From Rhodocollybia butyracea (lineage: Eukaryota > Basidiomycota > Agaricomycetes > Agaricales > Omphalotaceae), in assembly GCA_015501585.1 (NCBI GenBank), contig JADNRY010000002.1:1054001-1118000 (forward strand): a stretch of DNA of 64,000 nt. The letters run 5' to 3'. The notes below the pieces were generated by a model that was not told the DNA's origin, did not search any database, and saw only the letters and a program-made list of their open reading frames with translations. This document shows, in pieces, positions 1 through 11,767 of this stretch. A program made the translations under genes and the position numbers. Each line of letters starts with the position of its first letter. Within the stretch, counting starts at the first letter, position 1.

Positions 1-2806
1 GACGAAGGTTTGAACGGTTTGAGCCCACTGAAACCAGTGGTCTGACTCCTTAATGGAGCAGCTCCAGCCCCGGTGAAGGAAGGGGTAGATGAAGTGTTCG
101 TTGCACCTGTGGGCTGTGTGGACAAGGAGGACGAGAATAGAGAATCAGAAAACATCGATCCTGCTGCTGTTGATGAAGTAGTTTGGGACTTCAAAGGACC
201 CGAGGACGAGAAGTTGGATTGCCCCGAGGTCAGTGTGTTTTCCGGTTTCTGGGAAGAGAAGGACGAGGCGATGCTAGACATATCGGAGGCCCCTGGATTT
301 AGAGCGCTTAGGTTGAAAGAAAAGTTGCCGAAGCCCGTCTGTTGGGGAAGCTGCGGGGCATTCTGTGGCTGCTGCTGCTGAGGTTGCTGAGGTTGCTGCT
401 GCTGCTGCTGCTGTCCATTCGGACTTCCCATCCCCATCGCCAATTCCATCAGCGTAGGCTGGTGGGGCACCGGCGGCGGGGGGGTTGTAATGGGTCCGAA
501 AGGATTCTTCGTGCCTGTCTGATGACTCCTCACTGGTGCCGGAGATGGTGAGGAGCCAAACGACGTCAACGGCGTCGACGCAGGGCGGGGAGGAACATTC
601 ATTGGTGAAGTAGAGTGACCAAAGGGCCCCGCAGATGCCGGAGGAGAAAACACTGAAGAACCCAGCATGGACGAGCTTTGTGGGCTTGCCAATCCACTTG
701 ATGGTTGGAACCCGTTTGAAGTACCGCTACTGTTGCCGAACGAGAATGGCTGCTGGGATGAATGGGGTTGGGACTGGGGTTGCTGCTGGAATGACGGGGG
801 CTGAGGTTGGGATTGAGGCTGCTGTTGCTGCACTGCACCCATTCCACCGACCCCGAACATCATCATTCCAGTCGTCTGGGGCATAAGCATACTCTGACGG
901 AATGGGTTTGCACCCGTAGCTTGCGGTTGCAAACCGCCCTGCATTTGTGGGTTGCCGAGCATACCAGTTGGTTGCTGCATCAGGTAGGAGGAGAATGGTC
1001 GATGACCGGTTGTCTGAGGCTGCACGCGTAGATGGGATGGAGGTTGAGATTGTTGCTGCGTTTGTGGCTGCATCATGCCAAACGGATTGGGAGCTGATTG
1101 TGAGGATGTTTGTTGTGGTGCAAGGAACCCAGTAGGTTGGACTTGCATCTGCTGCTGGCCGAACTGAGGTTGAGCCATACCCATTGCCACGAAAGGGTTA
1201 GGAGCTGTTTGTTGCTGTTGGAAGTAAGCTGTATTTGGACTGGTCGTGCAAAGAATCAGTGAGCGAGTTAGATACAGGATAAATAAAAGTACCTGTTGGT
1301 TTGTGGATTAAACATAGTTGGTTGCGTCTCTTCAATCCCCGCAAAGAAATCAGCCACAGCTTTATTCTGCTCCGATTTGACGGCTGAGGAGGTGACAGGG
1401 GGACTATTCGGAATACTGGTAGGTAATGGCGGAACGGGTGGAGGTGCTAAAACTTTTGGTTACAATTCAGCATAAGAAAGATTTGAAGAGTATCACCTTG
1501 ACCAGCTTTACTTGAAGTCGAACCATTCGCGCCGTTGCTTCGTCCTCCTCTTTGTGTTGCTTCCTTATTCGTCTTGTACTCGATCCGATTTTGTTCGAAA
1601 TTGGGATCGGTCAAGTATTCTTCAAGTGCACCAGCTAGTGAAACGGGAGCCTGGGAGAAGGTCAGGAGATGATTAGGGATATAGGTGAAGACACAGACGT
1701 GTTTCAAGTTGGGAATCGGTACGTTGAGAATATTTTGTAACTTCTTCGCCACACCGAGAAATTCAACAACCTTTTCAGTCTGTTTGCAGAACTGTCTGTA
1801 GAGAGCAAGTGCTTGTTGGGCATCGACATGGGACATTTCGAAATAATGCTCTATACCTCGGCCATTAGTCAAGCTGAAGCAATTTTAGTTGTGTGCGCAC
1901 CAAGGACGTTGATAACGCCTTCATTTCCGGCTTGAAAGAGGATAAGAAGGTCTTTTACAAGCATCCGAAGAGCAGTAGTCGTGAGTTCATCTTCCAAATC
2001 GTCCAAGTAGAACTGAATAGACGTCAGCCCAAGTGTGCCAACGAATCGGCGTGTCGATATACCTTGCATTCCACAAGTGTATCAACCATCTTCTGAACAA
2101 CCTTCGTTTCCCTCAACAATCCTTTTTCAACAGTCATGACTCTCAGCTTCCGTCCCATAATCGTTTTACTCCGTTGAGGCCCGGACGGTTGAGGTTCCTT
2201 TTTCTTTCCACGAGCATAATTATCCTCGTCGACGGAAGCCGTATTTCGCATATCCCGATTGGAATCTGCTTGAACGCGAATTGCGTCGTGCTTTAAATCA
2301 CGGTATGCACGAATCCGCGAGTCGAGATATACGGCGTAATTTTGTAAATTCTGGGGAGCGGTATAGCCTGGAAATAGAGCTGAGAGGCGTGTAGTAGCTA
2401 GCACTAGAACCGGACGCACCTTCCCAGGTCCCTGCTGATACATTTGAAAGTCGGAGAACCTCTGACGATGATAGATATGATAAAACGTTGTCTGTTGAGC
2501 CGTTGCGAATCATGGTATGCAGGACAATCAGGGCCTTGAATACAACCTGTCGTGGCGTTAGTAGTGTTCATAATGCTTGAGTAGTAGACGCACCACAGAG
2601 TTGGGCTCTCTAAATCTCGGCGACAGGGCCTTGCAAACATCGTGGACAGCACCATCATCAGACCAGGTTGCAGCAATTATTGGGTCCAAATACTAATAGG
2701 TGTCATCAGGACTGGGAGTTTGACCATGCTAAGAGCATACCTTTGCTTTTGGAGGAGCTGCCTTTGGCTTACAGGCCAACTTGACGACTTTGTCGTAACT
2801 TGACAT
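1..2806 (-). CDS. ANTH-domain clathrin coat assembly protein (AP180/YAP180 type), C terminus beyond the window
   Basis: An endocytic adaptor that binds plasma-membrane phosphoinositides through an N-terminal ANTH domain and recruits clathrin and EH-domain proteins. The start at 2806 gives MSSYDKVVKLACKPKAAPPK, and a 48-bp intron at 2693-2740 joins it to YLDPIIAATWSDDG. The ANTH fold continues through VVYKALIVLHTMIRNG and LQNILNVPIPNLKH to LAGALEEYLTDPNFE. Further introns lie near 1851-1902, 1653-1701, 1449-1498 and 1244-1292. The remainder is Q-, S- and P-rich with several NPF motifs on the minus strand (about 505, 905, 1085 and 1200), which bind EH domains. The reading frame is still open at base 1 with TGFSGLKPFKPS, so the stop lies outside the window. 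The family assignment is strong; which yeast paralogue it matches cannot be decided. Confidence 0.9.
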
Positions 2807-3116
2807 GAGAGTCACGGTCTCCGGTGAAGCTCGGATCCTATTTATCCAACTTGGAATTCAAAAGGCTGGGAATAGATTCATGTAATGTGGTGTACCTATT
2901 CTAGTGTACACACCAGAGGCCAGAGGAGAGGAAATCCGAAAAATCGTTGAAGAGATATGATGACAAGGTTCAAAGGCCGAATTCGGGGACTCGGAGAGAA
3001 TTAATCAAATTTTTGACGGAACGATCAAAGTACAAGGACGGTACGTCTTGTACACCAAAATAATAGATAAGCCATTTCCCTACTGAAGAATGCTAATATA
3101 TGATAATTAATGCCAA

Positions 3117-3781
3117 CTAAAACTGCATAACAGTCGCTCCCACTACGACAGCTGCTGTAGCGATTTTCAGCATGTCGCTTGCGGTCACAAAGCCTCCCAA
3201 GCTACCGCTAGTGAAACCCTTAATCCCAGAACCAGAACCAGACGAAGAACCATCGCCAGCGGCTATGGTTGGATGTGCTGTGGGAGTACTGAATGTAAAA
3301 CTGGGAGTAGAGAACGTAAAACTGGGAGTAGTGAATGTAAAGCTGGGCAAGCTTGTTGGAGATAACCCAGATGTCCCAGATAAAGTAGTACCGCCTAAGA
3401 GGACACAGCTGATGAGGAAAAAGCGTTAAAATAGGGGGAAGAAACTGTACTTACCACAGTTGATATCAGCGTACTGTGTAAAGTACGTAGATGCTTGATC
3501 TTGTTCCGCAGGAGTGCAGTCAAGGATTATGCAGGAGGAAGCATCCGTGGCGAAATCAACACTGTTGCATAAGCAACTTGGAGTGTCACTATCGAGAGGC
3601 TAAGTCAAGAGACACTTATTGAAGGCAGACACTCTTACTTGACGCCAGTACATCCAGCCAAATCAGCGGCGGTAGTAGCGCATGTCTGTGCGCAGAGCGG
3701 AAGAGTAACATTTTGAGCCCGACCAAGGGTAGCAGTCAGAGCCAACGTAGCTAAAAGAGAAAAACGAGAGTAGGAGGCCAT
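3117..3781 (-). CDS. CFEM-domain secreted, probably GPI-anchored surface protein
   Basis: The N terminus MASYSRFSLLATLALTATLG is a signal peptide. The mature part carries the eight-cysteine CFEM pattern in order: LPLC, QTC, AGC, SC, LCN, SSC, LDC, INC. It spans exon 1, a short intron near 3604-3642 (join reads TGVNDTPSC) and a second intron near 3396-3455 (join reads INCGGTT). A Ser/Thr/Pro stalk follows with three near-identical PSFTFxTP units and a SGSGSG stretch. The C-terminal hydrophobic tail (ATAAVVVGATVMQF) fits a GPI signal. CFEM proteins are fungal cell-surface proteins, some of which bind heme or act in host interaction; the role here is not known. It lies about 310 bp upstream of the ANTH gene on the same strand. 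Confidence 0.85.
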
Positions 3782-4518
3782 TGCGACGCTCAGCCAAGTT
3801 GGGGGCTCTTGATTGGTTTGAGTGGGTGCCTCGGAACTGTCAACTCGAAGTTTTTGTACTCTGGAATCTTAAGCGCCGTTTGGGCGTTGACATGAATGAT
3901 ACTCTTGGCGTATCCATGTTGTTGTTCTGTACGTGATAAGATCGATGAGAGGATTGGTAGAGAGCTGTAGAGAGGCTGAAAAGGGTTAAGGGTCCTAGCT
4001 AAAAGACGGGTCATGTCAGCCTTCAAGATCTGCATTAATTGTTTGATATGTTGTTGATGTGGCTGAAATGTCTCGCTATAGAGCTGTAGGAGTACAATGT
4101 ACATGGAAGGAGAAATATTTTGAAAGAGTTAAGGAAACTTCAAGCTGAAGTTCACAAATTGCAAGACTCAAGAGGTTGAAGTAAGTAGGGCTGAAGTTCA
4201 GAATCAGAAGAGATTTGTATGGCACACGTGATGTTCGTGGTCTCGGCACCACCGAGCATCGCGACTCGTGCATCGCTTTTTTGTAATTTCTGTTATTCCG
4301 AAAATCACCAAAACAGACTCCACTTGACAATCCAGCATGCTACGTAAAATTTGCAGCTACTCTGGTGTAGGGATTGTTGGAGTGTCTCCTTATATCGCCT
4401 CTAGCTTAGTCAGTATCGTCCTTATTAGCTTCATATTCCCACGGGCTAGAGCTCTGATCCGTACTTATCCATCTGTATATTGATAGTATCCGCTCTTATA
4501 GACTCCGTGTCTCTCTCG
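3782..4518. other. Intergenic, no supported gene
   Basis: Short frames exist on both strands, but none has a recognisable domain or convincing splice structure. The part next to 3781 presumably holds the CFEM promoter. Confidence 0.5.
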
Positions 4519-5560
4519 TATCTCTAGTCCAACAGGGATGATCCAAGGTGCTGGTCTACTTTACACAATTTTCTTATAATGTCGACGAACGTTATGGAAC
4601 TGCGGCGCTGAAAACTGCACACCATGAGTGCATGAGGGGTGTTAATCGATAACCCTGTCGCACAAGACCGAGACACTACATAGTAACCTAAAAGGAAGGC
4701 CGCCACCCGTTCCAAGCGTGTCTCACAAAACATATAAGCACTACCCCAACACGTTACACGACCCTTTGTACTTCGAATCGAGGAGATGAGTGCGATGTCA
4801 AGGAAGTGATTTGAACAATACAAGGCTCTCGGGACAGTGATCTGAGAGTATTGAAGAACATTAAAGAAGCCCAATTGGCTGGAAACTATCGCGCCCACAA
4901 GCAGTGGTCGAAAAACGATCCCCGTTCGCAGTCTTCCGCGTAGGCAGGAAAACCGTGAAGTTTACAAGCCAGTCGAATATCTTCTTTCATGGATCGTCAC
5001 CACGTTTATTGTTCTACTTCAGAGTAGGCAGCGAAGAATCTCCCTTCAAGCTTCATCTATCGCTGGAAAAGAATATATGTATCTGTCAAATATCTGTCAA
5101 AAATTGGCTGATTAAAAGCCAGGTAACACCGGTACCGAACCATGAAACTTTCGAAAGAAAGTATTTCACTTGGTCAATGAAGATTACGATTTCCTGGCCT
5201 GACTGAAGTTCTGTGAATATTGCGATTTCCTAGCCTTCTTCAGTCAGCGTGCGCGGGATGCTTGAATTTTTAATCGGTTATGAAATACTTATATTCTTTT
5301 TGCTGCCAATTCAGTCTGGCTGCAGGTGCAAGTTCTAGGTGTAGGGTTGTAGGGATGATTCAAGGGCCTACTCTATACAACTCTCTTATGATGTGTTTAG
5401 GAAGGAACTGTGCTGAAGACTGCACACCATGAGTGCATCCTGAGTGCATCGTCGCACGAATCTCGTCACTAAAGAAGGCCGCCGCTATACGGTACCAATC
5501 AGCGTGACCCTTGGATTATTTCGCATAGCGTGATGTCAAGGAAGTAATCGTCCTCAAACT
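4519..5560 (+). repeat. Diverged direct repeat pair (about 4519-4815 and 5345-5560)
   Basis: Both copies start around GGGATGAT(C/T)CAAGG. They share CTGCACACCATGAGTGCAT (4611 and 5419 regions), then GTCGCAC, GAAGGCCGCC and GATGTCAAGGAAGT in the same order, with many substitutions and indels between. No coding capacity is evident. It looks like two old copies of one dispersed repeat. Confidence 0.55.
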
Positions 5561-5823
5561 TCGAGCTTCAAGCTCAAGCTTCAAGGCCTCACTAGTAATT
5601 TGTCTCTCAATTCAATGTTACTCTTACGGTGGAAGAGTGATGGAAATCAAGTAGTAGTTCAAAATGATATGCCACTCTGTCATAGTACATATGAATTGTA
5701 AAGAAATCGACTTGTGGCTGCCCAAGGGAACATTGTGCGCCCTGGATAGCAGATGTTTCCTTGTCGGAAGTCAGCATCGGTATTTCCCAGTGACAATCAA
5801 GTAAACATACCATTCATGCATGG

Positions 5824-6186
5824 TCACTCAGCACGAAGGTACCATCGTGCATTGTTCGTCAAGCCCATGACTTCCTGTAACTTCTTGAGAATGTCATCAG
5901 ACGGCGTTACAGGCAGCGTCGCGGTCTGAGTTTTGTCTTCAATGAGCGTAATGCAAGGTCTGGTACCCTTCTTAGTTTGCACATATCGATGAACTGCTCC
6001 TGGAAAAACCTCGCGCGCCTTCCGGACTGTGTTGCGAATGAGCTGATCACAAGCCACACCTGCGGCATTATTCTCATCTTCCTCCATAGGAGGCGGATCC
6101 GCCGCAATCCATTCAGGACTTTCTGTAAGGTAGGTCGTAGAAAGCGCAAAGCCGAAGATTCGGTCGGGTTTAGAGTGTCTGCCCAT
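5824..6186 (-). CDS. Unknown 120-residue protein, copy 1 of a duplicated gene
   Basis: Begins MGRHSKPDRIFGFALSTTYL and ends in NNARWYLRAE. It matches the gene at 20299-20661 at all but 6 of 120 residues and about 94-95% of bases. Many differences are silent, which fits retained coding function. No known domain is recognised; there is an acidic PPPMEEDEN segment and a C-terminal SDDILKKLQEVMGL helix-like stretch. The open frame extends 66 codons upstream, but the Met at 6186 is the conserved start. Weaker similarity between the copies continues downstream to about 5578. It is divergent from the gene at 6432. Confidence 0.55.
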   Translation of the reverse strand: MGRHSKPDRIFGFALSTTYLTESPEWIAADPPPMEEDENNAAGVACDQLIRNTVRKAREVFPGAVHRYVQTKKGTRPCITLIEDKTQTATLPVTPSDDILKKLQEVMGLTNNARWYLRAE

Positions 6187-6431
6187 TTGGGGAAGAAGAG
6201 TTGGGTTCAAATGTTGAGTAAAGTTGGAGATGAGTCGCGTTTTCAGGCAATTTACAATCACGTGATCTGAGTCGACGCGTAACGCCACACGCGCCCACAC
6301 TGGGCCCACAGACAAATAATCGGAATGAAGAAGTTGAACAGTTTGTTCTGTTCTAGAACGCGCCTTTGTTCTTTCTTTACACAACTCTCACCAAATCCCC
6401 TTCATTTTCCTGAAACAGTATTATCGCGCTC

Positions 6432-7515
6432 TTGGCAAGCTCATATAAATATCCCTCAGAAACACATACGTTAAAGCACCTCACTGCTTTCCATGGCTCC
6501 ACCATATCGGCGAAAACCAAGCTGGCTATCGCTGCGGCCCTCTCTGTACAGTTTAATCCTCGAAACATCGAAAACGCCTGGCACGCAACCTACGAGCTAA
6601 TCTTGCATGATCTCACAAGTTCCTTTGACAACATGATTCCTCAGGTTCGGTACACTCAGTGGCGCGCCAAAGAAGGTGTTCATGCTCGCTTGTCCCATGG
6701 GCAGCCTTCTGCTGATGGGGACGGGCTCAGTGACCCTGATAATCTGAGCTCAGAAGACGAGTCAGAGACGGGACAACCTGGCCCCGTGGCTACCACAGAT
6801 GATGATGATGATGACTTGGATAATGTTCACAACGTTTCCATCGTTTCCGCGGAAACTATCACCGGGGCCGACGATCATCATCCCGACCTAACTATCCTTC
6901 ACACTTGCCAAATTGCGATAGATGATCCTGTTGAGGATCTCGGGGAGGCTGACCAAGTAAAGCGAACCCGGAAACTCGAAAAAGCCAAAATACATAAGCA
7001 GCAACGGTTTGGCCACCAAATCTATCACCAATGTCCCGCTCTGCTGGGAGAGATGAAACGGAACGCTTCTCGATCATATATATTAACAACTTTGTCGTCA
7101 CCTGAAGTCCTGAAGAGAAAGAAGAAAGATCTAAAGGAAGATCTTCATGCTCTGACATAGTGCGCAACTCTTCTTTTGAATATTCTGCTCATCTAACATT
7201 GTAAACAGTGAATTGGACAGTGCACGTCTTGAAATGGTCGAATATCTGGAAGTATTTTTCCAGCGCTATCCCAAATTGAAGGAAGTTCTAGCATTTGTGT
7301 CTGCTGGTCCTTACTGGCAAGCTGCCATCATGACCAAACGTGACTTGCCAAACGGTCAAGGAGACGCTCATGACTACTCACCCAACACGGACCAACAGTT
7401 CATAGCATATCATGCAAAATATGGGCATGTGCACGAGCTAGGGTCACCTGAATCTGACAAGGCTTTAACCAAGCTAAGAGATGGGTATTTGCACAAAATA
7501 TCGCTTCACCATTAA
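6432..7515 (+). CDS. Unknown two-exon protein, about 343 residues
   Basis: Exon 1 (6432-7159) and exon 2 (about 7209-7515) join across an intron GTGCGC...AACAG, so that HALT continues as YELDSARLEMVEYL. The middle is acidic (DDDDDDLD, SSEDESET). It is followed by a basic KRTRKLEKAKIHKQQR stretch, and the C terminus is helix-rich (LEVFFQRYPKLKEVLAFVS). No family is recognised. The clean splice junction and lack of stops support a real gene. It is head-to-head with copy 1 of the 120-residue gene, about 245 bp away. Confidence 0.5.
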
Positions 7516-8289
7516 CGGGTAAGTTGGGAAATTTCAACCTCTGTTCCTCGTACTTACCTGCATGAATTCAAGAACTCTTTCTTTCCGTCCAATCTTTCAC
7601 CATCCACAACAGAGCCATGGCATTCAGTGGCTGATTTCCTATATACCAAGGATGCGAGACAGAATTGAACGGAAAAAACATGAGTATCATAATGACTATG
7701 TATATATAATATATACAACGAGGCAACCGAAACAGTGAGTTGAACCGACCGACGAGTTTCTTCGTGAACTACAAGGCGGCTAGCCAGGCAAGGAAGATTT
7801 TGTCATTTTATGGCATGACAAGCGTGTCGTGGATATTTGAGGATCATTGCAGGCTAATCATGAAAGATACAGCTAGCGATGTATAGGAGACCCGGAGAAC
7901 GTATGGTACCCATACAACCTCCAAATGGGCGCTGAAGCGTTCAGGTTGAACATTGAAGACATGATATGTAACTTATAAGTAACATGCAGGAACCATTCAT
8001 CAGACTTTCGGGACATAGGAAGTGGTGGTGGTGTAACCGACGTGGTCCCACTTACCAGGAAGCGTATATGCACAGGGCGTTTTTTTTTGGAAATGATCGC
8101 CGAGAGCAACGAGAGGGACGCATGATTCCATCATCCGACGTGGAGCCCACGATTTTCCTTTTCTGGACATAAGTACCTGGCCATTTTCTTCATAGTTCAA
8201 TGGAGCGTAGTGTCCTGGATCTTCCTACATATGTAATAGCATGATTATTACACGACTGTCTCCGATTCTGTATTTCGAAAACGACTCAG
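7516..8289. other. Intergenic, no supported gene
   Basis: AT-rich sequence with a TATATAATATATAC stretch near 7700 and short frames only. It leads to the left end of the large mobile element. Confidence 0.4.
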
Positions 8290-8310
8290 CCATATCGATG
8301 GACTTATACC

Positions 8311-8590
8311 GGTCGTCGCCGGGCAAAAATAATTGGGGTTTTCCATGAGGAATTCAACTTTCGTTCCAATTTCGGACTCATTTTCGGCCACTCCGGCGTG
8401 ATCTCGGACTCGAACTCGGAGTTCTAGTTTCATTTTCAGAGTTGAATTCAGATTCAGATTCGGGTACAGTTTCGGCGATTCCGGCGTGAATTCGGTCTCA
8501 GATTCGGAACTCTGGTTTCATTTTCAGACTTCAATTCAACACTGCTTTGAGATTCGAATTCAGCCGTCCCGGCGTGATTTTGGTCTCAAC
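8311..8590 (+). repeat. Left terminal and subterminal inverted repeat of the large element
   Basis: Starts around GGTCGTCGCCGGGCAAAA. It contains three spaced copies of CCGGCGTGA (around 8392, 8485 and 8572), each followed by a T(C/T)GG(A/T)CTC-like motif, at a spacing of about 90 bp. It is inverted relative to 19840-20024. Such arrays are typical transposase binding regions; that function is inferred. Confidence 0.6.
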
Positions 8591-8708
8591 CATTTTTACA
8601 CTACCATGGCCAAATCGGGGAAGCGCTGCCGGAAAGCGCCTATTTAAGCGCCAGGAAGCGTGCAACTTACAGATGCATATCAATTAGCGTTAAAATGCGG
8701 TGTGTTAT

Positions 8709-11700
8709 TTATTGTCCGCGCCAATAAGTGCTTCGTAACTGGTACTGGTTTCTGACCTGGGCATTTTGTTGAGCGCGCTTGTAATTTCGATTCGGTGTAG
8801 TGACATGGGCCCCATTGCTTACAGTTGGTCCCGGGGCATTATCTTGTTCAGCTATTCGGGCACTTCTTCTGATCCCAGGCCCAGTCCCAGAACTACATTT
8901 CACTGGGTGTTGCCCTCTGCCCCTGCCCCCCCTATTACCGCCACTGCCCCTGCTCTGCTGATTTTGGTTTCCACTGTGAGTGCTACTTCGGTAAGCATGA
9001 CTGTTGAGTCTTTGAACAGTCTTTTCAGATGGAAGCATAGTGCCATGCAGATCAGAACTGTTGAACGACCTAAATTTATGATGAGTTGTACAGAAAAGGT
9101 CCATCAAAGCTGGATACTTGCCATAAACAATTTGTGGATGTCCGTATATAGTATTGAAACTCAATATTGCAGAATCCAAACTCATAATATTTTGAATTGG
9201 CCTTTAACAGAAACTGTGCACAAAGACCACGACTGGCATCACGGTCCCTGTGAATTGGGGCGATATAGCTTGTTGCGTTGTACAAGTTTGCCCCGCTCAT
9301 GCCCAGACGATCACAATTAGCAGACACCTTCTCAAGAAGCTTCACCAGTTCTGGATGAGCATGCTTTGCAACAGCTTGCATGATTGCAGATGTCTGGAAA
9401 TGATAGTAAATACAGAGTACTATCTGTTAAAAATATTCATACCTGTGCTTGCCGGAAGAGAATATTGATACCCTTGTCAGTTCCTCCCTCTAGACCAGCA
9501 TATGCTGTCAGTGTATCACCTTTTCTCCCACCGCTGGCTAAGCGGCTCCCAATACCAGACAAATCATGCCCGCTATAGTGGCGGAATTGGCCACCTCTTT
9601 TGATTGGTTTAACTCCAGTACTTTCAACCACATTCTCTTGCATAATTGCCAGAATGTCATCATCAAATGGGTCCCACCAAACAAAATCCACAATGTTCTG
9701 ACATTTCAGTTAGCCCAGTCTCTCAGTAGATTACTTCACTTTACCTTGAGATTTTTCCAGTCAACCACAAACCTAGTAGAATCATTCTTGTCCTCTGGTT
9801 CATCAACAATCAGAATCAGCTGATGTCCACAGCCTTTTCGGATTCCCGGGTCAGGTTCTAGTGGCACTAGCTTGCACTTGGACTCTCCCACTGAGCCTGG
9901 ATGATACACAGGCTTTTGAGGCCCATTTCCCTATCCAATCTGATAAGTCTAGCAAATATTGGCCAGAAAAAACATACATCTTTATCAAGTTTTGGTATCA
10001 TTTGCTCAGATACAGGCACCATACAGATCCCAGCACCTCGAAGTTCTTTATGCAACATCGTAATTTTTTGAACCCGATCTTTTTTTAGAAGATCATGCCA
10101 AATACGTGGAAAATAGCGATACTGTACACATCGTTTATCAGCAGACAAATGTGCACACCTGGAACAATGAGCCAGCTTCGAAGAAAATTTGTCTGCTTTT
10201 TGTGATAACTGACGAATTTGGTGTGTCATTTTGAGGATGGTACGCCAGCGTTCAACCTTGAAATTTTTGGTATCAATGGGCCGTACACCGTTTTTATCAT
10301 GTATGCACCAAGTGGACAGAGTTCTTAAAACACTGTCATATAGCTTTTTCAGATTACCCACAGTGTTCAACCATGAAAGCTACATCAAAGTCAACAACAT
10401 TAAATGACATATAAGAGTGCACTTACATTATAGCCTAAATGATCCATCCAAGGCCCAAGCCATCTCTTATAGTTGCTGCAGAAAGATTCAAAACTAGTCA
10501 GAAAAAATATATAGTCATGATGTTCCTCTCCAGGGATCAAAGCTGGGTATTTATCAAAAAGCTTCAGAAAAGCCGGCCCTTTTTTTGTAATTTCAGGACC
10601 AGTAGTCTAATAGAAATGTCAGAAATAGACTTTATACTAAGCAATAAAAACAATGATACTTTATTGGAGTGAAATCCTTCTTCATTATTGGCCCAGCTTG
10701 CCACAATCTCAGGAGGGATCCACTGCTGAGCAAGTCTCCCCAGCTGATCTGCAATTCTGTATATCTGCTCCACTTTAGAGTTGTGGGTATCTCGATGCTG
10801 TATGAGAAAGGTGGGATCACATATTGTCTCAATCAAACGCATCAGGCCAGTCTCCTACACCAATATCAAATTGCAATCAATTTCAGATGTTCAAATCTAA
10901 CCTTGACCGCCTCATGAAATTCTGCAGAGTGACTCTCGGATATAGCTAGCTCACTTTTCATTGAGCATATAGCCTCAACAATAGGCTTTTTAAATTCATC
11001 AAAGGTATAGCCTTTGATGAATTTTGATAACACGCCTGACTAAATAATATTGAGATTTATCAAATAGAGTGAACAAAAACCCACCTCCAAGATGTCAAGT
11101 TTTTCTTTCCAATTACTGGCCAGTGTACAGTATCTTTGAAACAATTCTCCATCTTTGTTGACTCTACCCTTCTGTCTCTCCATCTCATCTGTCTTTTGTC
11201 CTGCACGTCTCTTTGATTCCTCCTCACTAGGACACTCCTCTTCTCCCCTCAAGTCAATATGGTTCATCTCCTCCCCCTCACTCTCACCATAATCATACTC
11301 AGTCAAGTCTGAGTCAAAATCGGTTTCATTTTTTGTGAACATGATATTTTTTTGCCGTTGATTCTTTGAAGAATAAGGCAGGGTATGCATCTTTAAACAT
11401 AACATACCAATAATAACTCATAACAGTCAATGTAATCTTGAATATTCTCTTGAGATTGGGATGAGATGATATCCAAGAAAGTTTCTAGCATGACCGCTCT
11501 GTCTGGATGCTTGTAAACACTAGGTGGAGCCTTCAGACATTGTCCCAACCAGGCTGCAATATCTGTCCACTTTACTCCTGTAAGGTCATGTACCTGCAGC
11601 TCAAATGAACTTAGTCCACTCACCAGATTCTCCTGCTCAATACTCTTCTCAATATCAACAGTGCATTCATACACCTTGAAAGCATCTCCCTGAGCTGTAA

Positions 11701-11767
11701 CAAGCTTTTCCTTCCAATGTCTGGCTAGCATGGCCAGACGGCCTGAAAGTAGAGTCAAGACATCCAT
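8709..11767 (-). CDS. TET/JBP-family 2-oxoglutarate/Fe(II) oxygenase, transposon-borne
   Basis: A multi-exon gene of about 850-900 residues. The catalytic core is in the last 250 residues. The iron-binding HxD lies in IAPIHRDRDASRGLCAQF and the distal His in SFNSSDLHGTMLPS, 51 residues later, close to the spacing known for TET/JBP oxygenases. An Arg 12 residues further on is a candidate 2-oxoglutarate ligand. The exon carrying NCLW joins the SFNSSDLHG exon across a GC-AG intron (9070-9121). Upstream are a WWDPFDDD segment, a CSRCAHLSADKRC possible zinc site, an acidic linker, and an N terminus with two xLAxxWKEKL repeats. The C-terminal tail is RGG/GR-rich and basic. The family oxidises 5-methylpyrimidines in nucleic acids. 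The start at 11767 is the first in-frame Met. Confidence 0.7.

Noticed and set aside
73..1135. Several plus-strand frames of 60-100 codons
   Set aside because: They are antisense shadows of the Q/S/P-rich ANTH gene tail on the minus strand.
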